Shown here in pieces: positions 18,133-27,012 of a stretch of DNA of 45,715 nt. A program made the position numbers and the translations under genes. How positions within the stretch are numbered: the first letter of the stretch is position 1; each line of letters starts with the position of its first letter. The notes beneath the pieces were generated by a model. The model was not told the DNA's origin. It worked only from the letters and a program-made list of their open reading frames with translations, and did not search any database. The DNA is from Ignavibacteriales bacterium (GTDB taxonomy: Bacteria; Bacteroidota; Ignavibacteria; Ignavibacteriales; SURF-24): NCBI GenBank assembly GCA_026390815.1, contig JAPLFH010000048.1:1-45715 (forward strand), written 5' to 3'.

Positions 18133-19371
18133 TTAAAATTCATTTTGAGATTTACCTGAAATTCTTTTCTGATATCCTTTCATAAAAGATGGTCTAAAAA
18201 ACTTCTTTTCTATATGATAAGGATCAGATATATACTTTTTATAATTTTCCTTAATGCTCTCCAATATTTTTGCTTTTTTAGAGCCAGGTAACATTTTTCC
18301 AAAATCTAAACCTGGAGTTTTTTTAATTTTATTTTCCATCTCAGCTTCAATTAGCTCAGGATTTAAACTTTGTAAAAGTGATTTGCTGCCTTCTGTAACC
18401 GAATTCATATAACCTTCCAGGAGACCTATTTGATGTGCGAGTAATTTTTGTGCTTCTTCTTTTAGCAAAAAGATCCTCTTTTTTTCTTCTTCGGCAGAAA
18501 CCGCAGGATTAAATAAAAATTCTTTTAACTCCTTTAAAGAACCAGTTGGCAATGTATAAAAAACTGTTACCCCAAAAAATTCCTGCCTGAAATGAAGAAA
18601 GCCTTGGATTAGTTTTGAAAAAGTATCGAGTAAGATATCTAAAATGTTTGTAAAATGGGAACTAAGAGAATAATCCTGGGAAAACGGTTCGTTCGGATTC
18701 ACCATTGGTTCTATCGTTTGCTTGAAAGATTGCGATTTATTTAATTCAGGCTCATCAACAATTTCTTTTTTGTTAGGATCGTACCCTTTTTTCTCAAATG
18801 GGTGATATTCCTTTCCCAAAAATTTTTCAACAAAAAATTCTGCTAAAATTTTATTAACATCATTTGCTTCAATCCTATTAAGAGATTGCAGTACAGAGAA
18901 TCTTAATGCATCTGATTTTACCTGAGATTTTTCTAACGAATATTTTTCTGCTATTTTTCCCAAGCTTTCAACTATATTGTTCATCTCATCAGCGTATGGA
19001 CTTGAGAACACCATCGTTTTTTGATTGTCATCAATTATTATTTTCTTTTCCTCTTGATCAATTAAAAGCAGAGTTTCAAGTTCATAATCTCCAATTTTTA
19101 TTTTGTCACCAGATTTTAAAGGATTTTCTTCTCCTGCTTCAATTTTTTGTTCGTTCAGATAAGTAAAATTTGCAGATTCGAGATCGATTAATTGAAGTAT
19201 ACCTTCAGTATCAATAATCCGCGCATGCTTTCTAGAAATAATTTTAAAAGCATCTGGCAAGGCAATATCGTTACTTTCATCTCTGCCTAAAAAAATTGGA
19301 AATCGGGTAAAATCCAATTCTTTTGAATAAGAAGGATCGGATTGTTTTTTAATAAATAGTTTTAATTTCAT
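18133..19371 (-). CDS. tagH: T6SS FHA-domain protein (TagH/Fha-like)
   Basis: FHA scaffold protein, first gene of the operon. In related systems the FHA domain binds phosphothreonine and relays the on-signal from PpkA. The 412 residues have an N-terminal FHA domain with GRDESND at 29-35 and ISRKHARI at 45-52. After an acidic linker comes a C-terminal domain (about 225-412) like that of T6SS FHA proteins, ending in DPYHIEKKFFRPSFMKGYQKR. The ATG at 19371 lacks a clear Shine-Dalgarno sequence; AAACATATCAA lies three bases upstream, as also before tssE. The operon promoter should be in the AT-rich DNA just above 19372. Confidence 0.87.
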   Translation of the reverse strand: MKLKLFIKKQSDPSYSKELDFTRFPIFLGRDESNDIALPDAFKIISRKHARIIDTEGILQLIDLESANFTYLNEQKIEAGEENPLKSGDKIKIGDYELETLLLIDQEEKKIIIDDNQKTMVFSSPYADEMNNIVESLGKIAEKYSLEKSQVKSDALRFSVLQSLNRIEANDVNKILAEFFVEKFLGKEYHPFEKKGYDPNKKEIVDEPELNKSQSFKQTIEPMVNPNEPFSQDYSLSSHFTNILDILLDTFSKLIQGFLHFRQEFFGVTVFYTLPTGSLKELKEFLFNPAVSAEEEKKRIFLLKEEAQKLLAHQIGLLEGYMNSVTEGSKSLLQSLNPELIEAEMENKIKKTPGLDFGKMLPGSKKAKILESIKENYKKYISDPYHIEKKFFRPSFMKGYQKRISGKSQNEF

Positions 19372-20322
19372 TCTTTGATATGTTTGAATTTAGATTAGAG
19401 GAAAATAATTTAACTGGACGCAACTTCGTTCAGTGACTCACATTTTGTTTATTCACTTATTTTCTTACTTGTTCAAATAGCTAAGTATAAATTTGTTTAA
19501 TAAGTGATATTTTATAGAGTTCTATGTTTATAAAATTCTTGTTCCTAAATGAAAGTACCTAGTCAATTTACATCTTATGTGCATCTAAAAAATTCATTAG
19601 TAGTCTGTCCGGTCATACAAAACACCCAAATTATTTAAGAATATAGATTTAAATGTTACCACCGGATTCTGCTTTTTAATAATCCAATAAATTTTATTAA
19701 ACGAAGGAAATAACTGGTGGTAAAAATTTTTATTCATTTTTTGTGTTAAGCAGCTTTTTTATTGAAAAGGTCGACAAATAATTTCATATTAAAATATAGC
19801 TTATTCGTATATACAAGACTATAACTATATTCTCCGGTTTTAAAGTGATAACAATGATGAAAATGAGACCTCTTCATACGTTCATATTAAAAAAAAATAT
19901 TTGCTTTGTCAAGAATAATTTAATTTGTTATCCTTAAAACCTAAAATAAAAATACTTCTTTCATTTCCCCCAATTTTTGCTGTTAGTCACAATGAATCCT
20001 AAAAACAGTAAAAAAATTTTCATATGCAATTGGAATTAAATTTCTTTACTTCTGTTATAATTTAGAAAGTATATTGAAGACATGGTTTGTATTATTCAGA
20101 CCGTTGGTTGCTTGATTAGTGGATAAATGCTTTAAAATTATTTATTGGAATCGTCGTTTATTCCTTTATTAATAACAAGATTAATATGACACAACTCTTT
20201 CGACCCATATTAAATAGAAAGATCTCGAATTATTTTGGTTCCAGGAAAAATGAATGAATAATTCAAAATTTATTGTTTATGGAAGTTGGGATTAAAAAAA
20301 AAGTTTTATAATCGACCAATTC
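19372..20322. other. Gene-free stretch upstream of the T6SS operon
   Basis: About 950 bp with no coding-looking frame on either strand, between the T6SS operon start and the terminator of the large exported protein. It must hold the T6SS promoter, but I could not place boxes with confidence. It contains the inverted pair TTACCACC / GGTGGTAA (19656-19663 and 19716-19723, 52-base spacer) and otherwise very AT-rich DNA. A small RNA or degraded gene cannot be excluded. Confidence 0.5.
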
Positions 20323-20355
20323 AAAAAAAAAGCGGTTCCATTTCTGGAACCGCTT
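20323..20355 (-). terminator. Intrinsic terminator of the large T9SS protein
   Basis: On the minus strand, AAGCGGTTCCA pairs with TGGAACCGCTT around a four-base loop and runs straight into nine T residues. It lies 23 bases after the stop codon at 20379. This is a textbook Rho-independent terminator and insulates the gene from the T6SS promoter region. Confidence 0.92.
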
Positions 20356-20378
20356 CTAAGATGACCCCCGAAGCCCGA

Positions 20379-23300
20379 TTACTTCTGTAATATCATCTTT
20401 TTAGAAATGCTTACCGATGGGGAGGTGAGTTTGTAAATGTACACACCACTTGCCAATTCACTTGCATTAACTGAAACATTATAATTACCTTGCTCAAGTT
20501 CTTGATCGATTAAAGTTCTAACAGTCTGACCGAGCATATTGTAAATTGATAATGTAACTTGTCCTCTCATTGCAATTGAAAATTCAATTGTTGTACTTGG
20601 ATTGAACGGGTTTGGATAGTTCTGGCTCAACTTGAATTCCGAAGGTAGTTCGTTATTCTTATCAACAGAAGTTGTTCCGTTAACACTCTTGAATACTTTA
20701 CCACTCTTTGTTCCAACAAACAAATCATTGGAAATAGGATTTACTATCATTGAGCTTATTCCGTATCCATCCATTCCGATTGATTTCCAGTTCTCGCCAC
20801 CATCTTTAGAAACGAATACACCATTTGCAACTGAGCTTGCATAAATGTTATCATTACCGTCTACCGTCATTGAGTAGATATATTTTGCAGTTAAGCTGCT
20901 GTTAACCTTAATCCAGTTTTCACCATTATCAACTGAACGGTATAAGCCATTACCATAAGTACCGGCATAAAGAACGCCTTTAGAATCTTTTGTTAATGAC
21001 CATACATAATCATAACCAATTGTCAATTCATTCCATTTGCTATTTGCTTTATTGAATTTAACTACTCCTGAACCAAATGTACTCGCATACAAATCGGAGT
21101 TTGAGTTAATAAGCAGACTTTGAACTGAAAGATTAGTTAAACCATCATTTATAGAAGTCCAGGTTTTTCCGTTATCATTAGAAGAATAAACGCCTGCGCC
21201 CCATACTGATGCGAACAAGCTGCCTTCATTATCAGACGTAACTGTTCTTACATCTTGCATTGATAAGCCAGCAGATACCCAGGTATTTCCTTTATCTAAT
21301 GAACGATATAACCCGGTTTCTGTTCCTGCTAACAATTCATTTCCGTTATTAGCAATAGACCAGATTGACTTTGTACTGATATTGTTTACTTTATTCCAAG
21401 TGTTGCCACCATCTTTTGAACTTAAGATTGATCCATCAACTACACCAGCAAACAAATTGCCTTCAGCATCACTTGCAAGTGTGGAAACAACAGAGTTAGA
21501 ATTAAAGTTATTCATCGATTTCCAGTTATTCTGATCTGAGTTTCCAACTGGACCATTATTATCGAAAGTAATATGAACGACTGCTTTTCCAAAATCATCT
21601 TCTGATTCAACGCCATTGTTTGGAGTAGAATCAGGATCGTATTTGGAAGATGCAGAAACTTCTGCAACGTTTGTAATATGATCAACAGGAATGTTGCCAA
21701 TGAATTGAGTATTGTTAAACTGACCTTGACCTGTAATACTCTTTGCAATCATTTGACCATTCTGAACACCAGATACAAAGTTTACTGCTGCGAATGGTGC
21801 AAGAATAGAGCCTCTAACATCAATTCCCTGAATTCTAAGAGTTGATGCGTTATAGAAATTGTAAAGGACGTTTGATTTTTCTGTTCCAAATATTACTAAT
21901 CCACCAGTCCAGGAAACATCAACACCATCGATATTAACAAGAACTACAGAACCGTTTGGTACATCAATTTCAAAATTGTTAGCTGAAGATAATTCAGCAC
22001 CAGAAACTTTAAAGACGTTAAGGAATGGGTCGGTTCCCTTTAAGAACAATCCACCCCACTCAAATTTGGTTGTACCATTTACTGTATAACCAGAAAGCTG
22101 AGTAGAAAGATTAGTCAGGTAAGTTCTGGCTGCTGCAAAATCAATTGGATTTCCTTGATGAACATCGCCATTATTGATGCTAACAAGATAAATTGGAAGG
22201 TTAGATGAACTTCCATAAACCACATTACCACTATAAACAGCGCCACTGTGGTAGGTTAGATTTTCACCAACTATCAAAACATCTTCTGCGCCATTGGAGT
22301 TAGTAAGTTTATCACCAACACTATAGCAACCTAATTCAGCGCTTCTTCCAACTGCCATCTTACCTTCGGTATCTGATGATGGTTGGTTAATATCATAAAG
22401 AACAAAAACATTGTAACCTTTTGCAAGACCTAAATCGAAATTACTGTTGTTCATCTGGTTTACGTTAACTTTTACTGTTATACTTAAAACTGCACTAGCA
22501 CCATTTGCTAATGAACCAACAATCCATTTTCCAGTTGTGTTATCATAAGAACCGTTTGTAGAAGATGAACTAATATAATCTAAACCAGAAGGAAGAACAT
22601 CTTTTACTTCAACATTATCAGCATCCTTTGCACCTTTATTAATTACTGTTATTGTGTAAGTAATGTTGTCACCATTTTTGGGGTTTTCATCACTTACAGT
22701 TTTTGTTAATTCTAAATCTGCATTATCGCAAGCTGGGGCAGAGCATACATTGGGATTCCAATAGTAATCAAACCCTTCTCCATTGTGAATTACATTTCCA
22801 TTACAATCAAGAACATTTACACCAAAGTGAATTTCTACGATTTGATCAGTACATCTAACACCAGGCCAAATTCCATTGATAGTAAAATCTGTGCTGCCGG
22901 TTATATCCTGGTTAATATAATGTGTGCTGTTATCAACGCTGCCATCATTTGGTTGAACAATATTCCAGGCTAATTGTAATCTTGCACTACTTGGATTTGG
23001 AGTAAGATCAACGTGTCCGGTAACTGAAGCCGCTTGAGAATTCAACCAACAAACAGCCATAGAGTTGTTTTGGGCACCTACAACTGTAAAGAAAGCTGAC
23101 CAATTAGTAACACAACCAGTTTCTTTCTTATAAATACCAGCGTCCCAGGTTAAATCGTTTTCACCAGCTTCTAAATTTGTGCATACTGTCATTCCAGTGT
23201 TGATGTCAACATCAGAATCAATTGCATCGTTAATACCAGCATCTTTCTGTGTAAATAAATATCCGGTAGGTAATACAAATTGAATTTTGTAATCACCGGA

Positions 23301-26006
23301 GACAAGATCACTAAATAAATATAAACCATTATTGTCTGTTGTTGCTTCTGCTAATAATTCATTGTTGCAATTAAAAAGACTAACTAATACTCCAGGAACT
23401 CCTAATTCACCTTCATCCTGAACGCCATTTTTGTTTTTATCTTCCCAAAGTCTATCACCGAGTGAACCTTTAGGAGCAGGTAGAACGTATATTCCAGCGT
23501 CCCAGGTTAAATCATTGGTAGCAATTGGTAAAGTAATACAGGTTGTTGTTCCGTCGGTAAGTTCAACATCAGAGTCAAGTGCATCGTTACCAACATCTTT
23601 TAATGTAAATGCATAACCGTTTGGTAATACAACTTGTACTTTGTAGCTGCCAGCTGTTAGATCACTAAATAAATATAAACCATTGTTGTCTGTTGTTGTG
23701 GTTTTTAGAACTGTTCCGTTGCAATCAAGCAATTTAACAGTTACACCACCAACACCAGTTTCATTATTATCTTGAATTCCATTTTTATTAACATCGTTCC
23801 ATACTTTATCGCCTAAAGAACTCTTGCAATTTACAGTTAATGTAGCACTGCTCTGGAATGTTACATATGCAGATCCATTGCTTGGATGACCTTCTATGGT
23901 TGCAGTGTTTACCAACTGACCACAGTTGTTTTCTGTAACTGTATAGGTTTGGGTATAAGTTTGAGTTTGACCAGGATTGATCAAATCAAAATGTTTAATA
24001 CTATGATTACCTGATGGATTTAATAAAGCATCAAATAAATCAGCGCCGCCTGCGTGTGCAACATCGCCACAATTGCTTACTGTAAATGTATAGGTAACTA
24101 CATCACCCGGTTTGGCAGTTGTAGGTGCAACTGATTTTTCCATACTGATGCAAGTCTTATAAAATCCGAAATCAATTGTAATATTATTTGAACAATTTAC
24201 CGTAACTGAAGCAGAATGTGTAGTAAGATCACCATCACTGTCTTTCGTATCATCGCCTTGATCTTTTTTACTTGCGTACCATTTTGTTTGATCAGTATTG
24301 AAGAATAAACCACCAGAAACAAAGTTGCTTGCTGCAATCCGTACAGTATAAGTTCCGTTTACAACATCTGTAAATGAATATTTTCCATTTACATCTGTGG
24401 TAACAGTTTGAAGAACTTGATTGCTGTTATTAACTAATTCAACTTGAACGCCTTGGATGCCAGGTTCGTTTGCATCTTGTTTTCCATCATAATTCAAATC
24501 GTGCCATACAAAATCGCCGATTGAGCTTTTGCAAACTACCGGTGGGCAAGCCAAATATCCTTTATCAACTGTTCCATTATCAAAATTTTCGTTCATTGCA
24601 GTTGCAGCATCATTTAATTGACTTAACGTATAACCACCAAGACTTCCGCCGCCTATTGCTGTATTTGCAATTGCTAAAAATTCATTTACAGTCTTACCTG
24701 CAAGAGTACCGGAACTTATAACTAAGTCGCCAAGGTGAGTGCTTTTTATTCCAAATGCACCAACCTTATCAAATTCTACACTTAATGTTAATGCTACTAA
24801 TTGTCCTGCAAGAACAGTAATCTTTGAAGTTGGGTTATTATAATTTTGAGTTAAAGCATCCGCTGTTCCACCTTGTGGTATGAATCCTTGTACTGCTGAT
24901 GAGCTTGTTAGAGTTATTTTATAAATTCCACCAATAACAAGTCCATTTGGAAAAGCTGATGGAAAATATTGTTCTCTTATATGTCCAGGTGTACTGTTTG
25001 GTTTGCTTCCCCAACCACCCTGGGTATAAGTTGTATAACCTTTTAAATCGCAATCTCCTTCATTCCAATTTGCGCTACCTTTTACTATTCTTGTAACTGT
25101 TGTTGGAGTTGCTAAAACTAATTTTTGATAAATATCAGGAGCCGCAATGTGAAAATAACGTGTACCTTGAGGAATTATTGCGTTAGCTGTTGCAGTAATT
25201 TCTGATGTTAAACTATTTCCCATTGCAAGGCTTACTAATGTAGTCATTCCTGCAGCATCGGTTTGTAAAGATGAAGTGCTTAATGATCCGGTAGAAGCTG
25301 TAAAATTGATTGTTAAAGCGTTAACAGGAGCTCCGGTTTCATCATAAGCAGCTGCGTTAAATTTTGCTGCATTACCTACAAGGTTGTTTTGATTTGGAGG
25401 TAATATTTGTAAAGTTTCAACTGGTTTAGTTGTACCAGCATTTGCTACTGCATCTGCAATAATTACTAAAGCTCTTGCTTTTATAACTGCGTCATTAACC
25501 GTATTTGCATCTACCCCGTCCATAAAATGCCAAATAGCAACCTGAAGTGCTGCGGCTTCTTTTTTTACATCTGCTCCAGAAGGAACTGACTTATATGGAT
25601 AATAATTGTTAAGTATATAAGTAACTTCTGAAGGAGTGAAACCTGCATCAGTATAAGGATTAGGATCACTTGGTGAGTCCCACTTAATATGATGTTGAAT
25701 ATCAATACAGTAAAAACTTGCTGAAACACCATTTATTGTACCAGCAAAAGTACCTGCGTAAACATGCAGGCTGCTATTATCATAAGGATTAGTAAAAGTT
25801 ATATCACTAACCTGATCTGTACCGGTTACTTTAGCTGTGCTTGTACCTAATAACTGGTTGCCAGAGTTGTTAAACCTGGTAGGAAAATTTGTTGAAACAT
25901 TTTTGTTTCCACCAACTACAGGTTCATAAGCAGATGTAACCTGTACACCTAAAAACAAAAAGATGATAGAGAAAAGCACCATCAAATTTGTAAGTCGATT
26001 TTTCAT
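20379..26006 (-). CDS. Large T9SS-exported mosaic adhesin with predicted thioester domain
   Basis: Predicted cell-surface or secreted protein of 1875 residues. In order: signal peptide (1-26); a domain resembling Cys-Gln thioester adhesin domains (about 65-180), with Cys100 in FYCID and Gln155 in LQVAIW; an Ig/Big-like domain (about 195-290); an SdrD-like B repeat (494-615, 'SSIGDFVWHDLN.DG.QD..EPGI.GV'); a DUF11-like domain (617-725); two more SdrD-like repeats (728-840, 845-958); a Cys-containing beta domain (960-1090); a DUF11 repeat (1093-1185 plus 1443-1480) that seems to enclose a choice-of-anchor-A domain (about 1187-1440); five Asp-box (S.D.G.TW) propeller repeats (1495-1775); and a T9SS sorting domain (1792-1875). 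ATG at 26006 follows a GGGAC site. Its role is probably attachment; the ligand is unknown. Monocistronic, ending in a strong terminator. Confidence 0.88.
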   Translation of the reverse strand: MKNRLTNLMVLFSIIFLFLGVQVTSAYEPVVGGNKNVSTNFPTRFNNSGNQLLGTSTAKVTGTDQVSDITFTNPYDNSSLHVYAGTFAGTINGVSASFYCIDIQHHIKWDSPSDPNPYTDAGFTPSEVTYILNNYYPYKSVPSGADVKKEAAALQVAIWHFMDGVDANTVNDAVIKARALVIIADAVANAGTTKPVETLQILPPNQNNLVGNAAKFNAAAYDETGAPVNALTINFTASTGSLSTSSLQTDAAGMTTLVSLAMGNSLTSEITATANAIIPQGTRYFHIAAPDIYQKLVLATPTTVTRIVKGSANWNEGDCDLKGYTTYTQGGWGSKPNSTPGHIREQYFPSAFPNGLVIGGIYKITLTSSSAVQGFIPQGGTADALTQNYNNPTSKITVLAGQLVALTLSVEFDKVGAFGIKSTHLGDLVISSGTLAGKTVNEFLAIANTAIGGGSLGGYTLSQLNDAATAMNENFDNGTVDKGYLACPPVVCKSSIGDFVWHDLNYDGKQDANEPGIQGVQVELVNNSNQVLQTVTTDVNGKYSFTDVVNGTYTVRIAASNFVSGGLFFNTDQTKWYASKKDQGDDTKDSDGDLTTHSASVTVNCSNNITIDFGFYKTCISMEKSVAPTTAKPGDVVTYTFTVSNCGDVAHAGGADLFDALLNPSGNHSIKHFDLINPGQTQTYTQTYTVTENNCGQLVNTATIEGHPSNGSAYVTFQSSATLTVNCKSSLGDKVWNDVNKNGIQDNNETGVGGVTVKLLDCNGTVLKTTTTDNNGLYLFSDLTAGSYKVQVVLPNGYAFTLKDVGNDALDSDVELTDGTTTCITLPIATNDLTWDAGIYVLPAPKGSLGDRLWEDKNKNGVQDEGELGVPGVLVSLFNCNNELLAEATTDNNGLYLFSDLVSGDYKIQFVLPTGYLFTQKDAGINDAIDSDVDINTGMTVCTNLEAGENDLTWDAGIYKKETGCVTNWSAFFTVVGAQNNSMAVCWLNSQAASVTGHVDLTPNPSSARLQLAWNIVQPNDGSVDNSTHYINQDITGSTDFTINGIWPGVRCTDQIVEIHFGVNVLDCNGNVIHNGEGFDYYWNPNVCSAPACDNADLELTKTVSDENPKNGDNITYTITVINKGAKDADNVEVKDVLPSGLDYISSSSTNGSYDNTTGKWIVGSLANGASAVLSITVKVNVNQMNNSNFDLGLAKGYNVFVLYDINQPSSDTEGKMAVGRSAELGCYSVGDKLTNSNGAEDVLIVGENLTYHSGAVYSGNVVYGSSSNLPIYLVSINNGDVHQGNPIDFAAARTYLTNLSTQLSGYTVNGTTKFEWGGLFLKGTDPFLNVFKVSGAELSSANNFEIDVPNGSVVLVNIDGVDVSWTGGLVIFGTEKSNVLYNFYNASTLRIQGIDVRGSILAPFAAVNFVSGVQNGQMIAKSITGQGQFNNTQFIGNIPVDHITNVAEVSASSKYDPDSTPNNGVESEDDFGKAVVHITFDNNGPVGNSDQNNWKSMNNFNSNSVVSTLASDAEGNLFAGVVDGSILSSKDGGNTWNKVNNISTKSIWSIANNGNELLAGTETGLYRSLDKGNTWVSAGLSMQDVRTVTSDNEGSLFASVWGAGVYSSNDNGKTWTSINDGLTNLSVQSLLINSNSDLYASTFGSGVVKFNKANSKWNELTIGYDYVWSLTKDSKGVLYAGTYGNGLYRSVDNGENWIKVNSSLTAKYIYSMTVDGNDNIYASSVANGVFVSKDGGENWKSIGMDGYGISSMIVNPISNDLFVGTKSGKVFKSVNGTTSVDKNNELPSEFKLSQNYPNPFNPSTTIEFSIAMRGQVTLSIYNMLGQTVRTLIDQELEQGNYNVSVNASELASGVYIYKLTSPSVSISKKMILQK

Positions 26007-26268
26007 AATGAGTCCCTTTGTTGAAAAAAAAATTATTTATTTATTTTGCTGGAATTAACTCAGTTCTCGTACCAAGGCTGTTTTGTGCAAATTCAGAAGA
26101 ATTTCTAACTTTTATTAATTCGTACCTGTTGCAAAATGGGACAATTAAAGGCTGTTTTCAAAAGTTAAGACAGCTAAATCGTGTTCTTTTTTAGTAAAGA
26201 AACTGAAGGTTATTATGTTTGAAATGAAGTTTTTTTTGTTATTTTTATAGAAAAAAATTGGATAAAAT
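26007..26268. promoter_or_regulatory. Divergent intergenic region with an 11-bp direct repeat
   Basis: The region separates the large exported protein (minus) from bshB1 (plus) and must hold both promoters. AAGGCTGTTTT occurs at 26074-26084 and again at 26148-26158, 74 bp apart, in the same orientation. This could be a regulator-binding pair, but no regulator gene is adjacent and I could not assign -10/-35 boxes with confidence. Confidence 0.3.
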
Positions 26269-27000
26269 ATGAATATTGATGTATTGGTTTTTTGCGCCCA
26301 TCCTGATGATGCTGAAATATCAATGGGTGGAACAATTGCAAAACTATCTAAAAATAATTTGAAGATAGGAATTATTGATTTAACTCAGGGTGAGTTGGGA
26401 ACCCGTGGTAATGCTGAAACCAGACAAAAGGAAGCATTCGTTGCGGCAGGAATTCTAAAGGTTGCTTTCAGAGAAAATTTTGGACTGCCTGATGGCAACA
26501 TACAGGTAAATAATGAAAATGTTCTGAAACTGATAAAAGCAATTCGAAAATATAAACCAAAAATAATTTTTGCTCCTTATTATAATGATCGCCATCCTGA
26601 CCATATGGACACAAGTAATTTAGTTAAGCGTGCTTATTTTGCATGTGGACTTCCTAAAATAAAAACTTTTGAAAAAGAAAAACCGCAGGAAGCATATCGC
26701 CCGAAAAAACTTTTTTACTTTATGCACTTCTACCGTTTTAATCCATCTTTTATTATTGATATCAGCGATACTTTTGAAAATAAAATGCAAGCTATTACAG
26801 CTTATTCAACTCAATTTTTTAATCCTAAAAGTGTTGAACCTGAAACGTTTATTAGTCAGCCAAATTTTTTAAAGTTCATAGAATCAAGAGCACAGGTTTA
26901 TGGATTTAGAATTGGTAAAACTTATGGTGAACCATTTTTTTGCGAGGAAGATATTGAGTTGGATTTAATCAATATGCTTCATAATAAAAATCCAAAATAA
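26269..27000 (+). CDS. bshB1: Bacillithiol biosynthesis deacetylase BshB1
   Basis: PIG-L/LmbE-family zinc deacetylase expected to remove the acetyl group from N-acetylglucosaminyl-malate, giving GlcN-malate for bacillithiol (a cytoplasmic low-molecular-weight thiol). The 243 residues carry the metal-site motif AHPDD at 10-14 and HPDH at 109-112, plus the BshB1-type segments TQGELGTRGN (39-48), ENFGLPDGNI (69-78), and the C-terminal ESRAQVYGFRIGKTYGEPF. These distinguish it from other PIG-L enzymes. No bshA or bshC is nearby. It starts a short plus-strand cluster with the oxidoreductase 12 bp downstream. Confidence 0.9.
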   Translation: MNIDVLVFCAHPDDAEISMGGTIAKLSKNNLKIGIIDLTQGELGTRGNAETRQKEAFVAAGILKVAFRENFGLPDGNIQVNNENVLKLIKAIRKYKPKIIFAPYYNDRHPDHMDTSNLVKRAYFACGLPKIKTFEKEKPQEAYRPKKLFYFMHFYRFNPSFIIDISDTFENKMQAITAYSTQFFNPKSVEPETFISQPNFLKFIESRAQVYGFRIGKTYGEPFFCEEDIELDLINMLHNKNPK

Positions 27001-27012
27001 GAAAGGTAAAAA

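Noticed and set aside
19656-19723. Inverted pair TTACCACC / GGTGGTAA as a foldback element
   Set aside because: Only 8 bp with a 52-base spacer and no further arm pairing; too weak to call an element.
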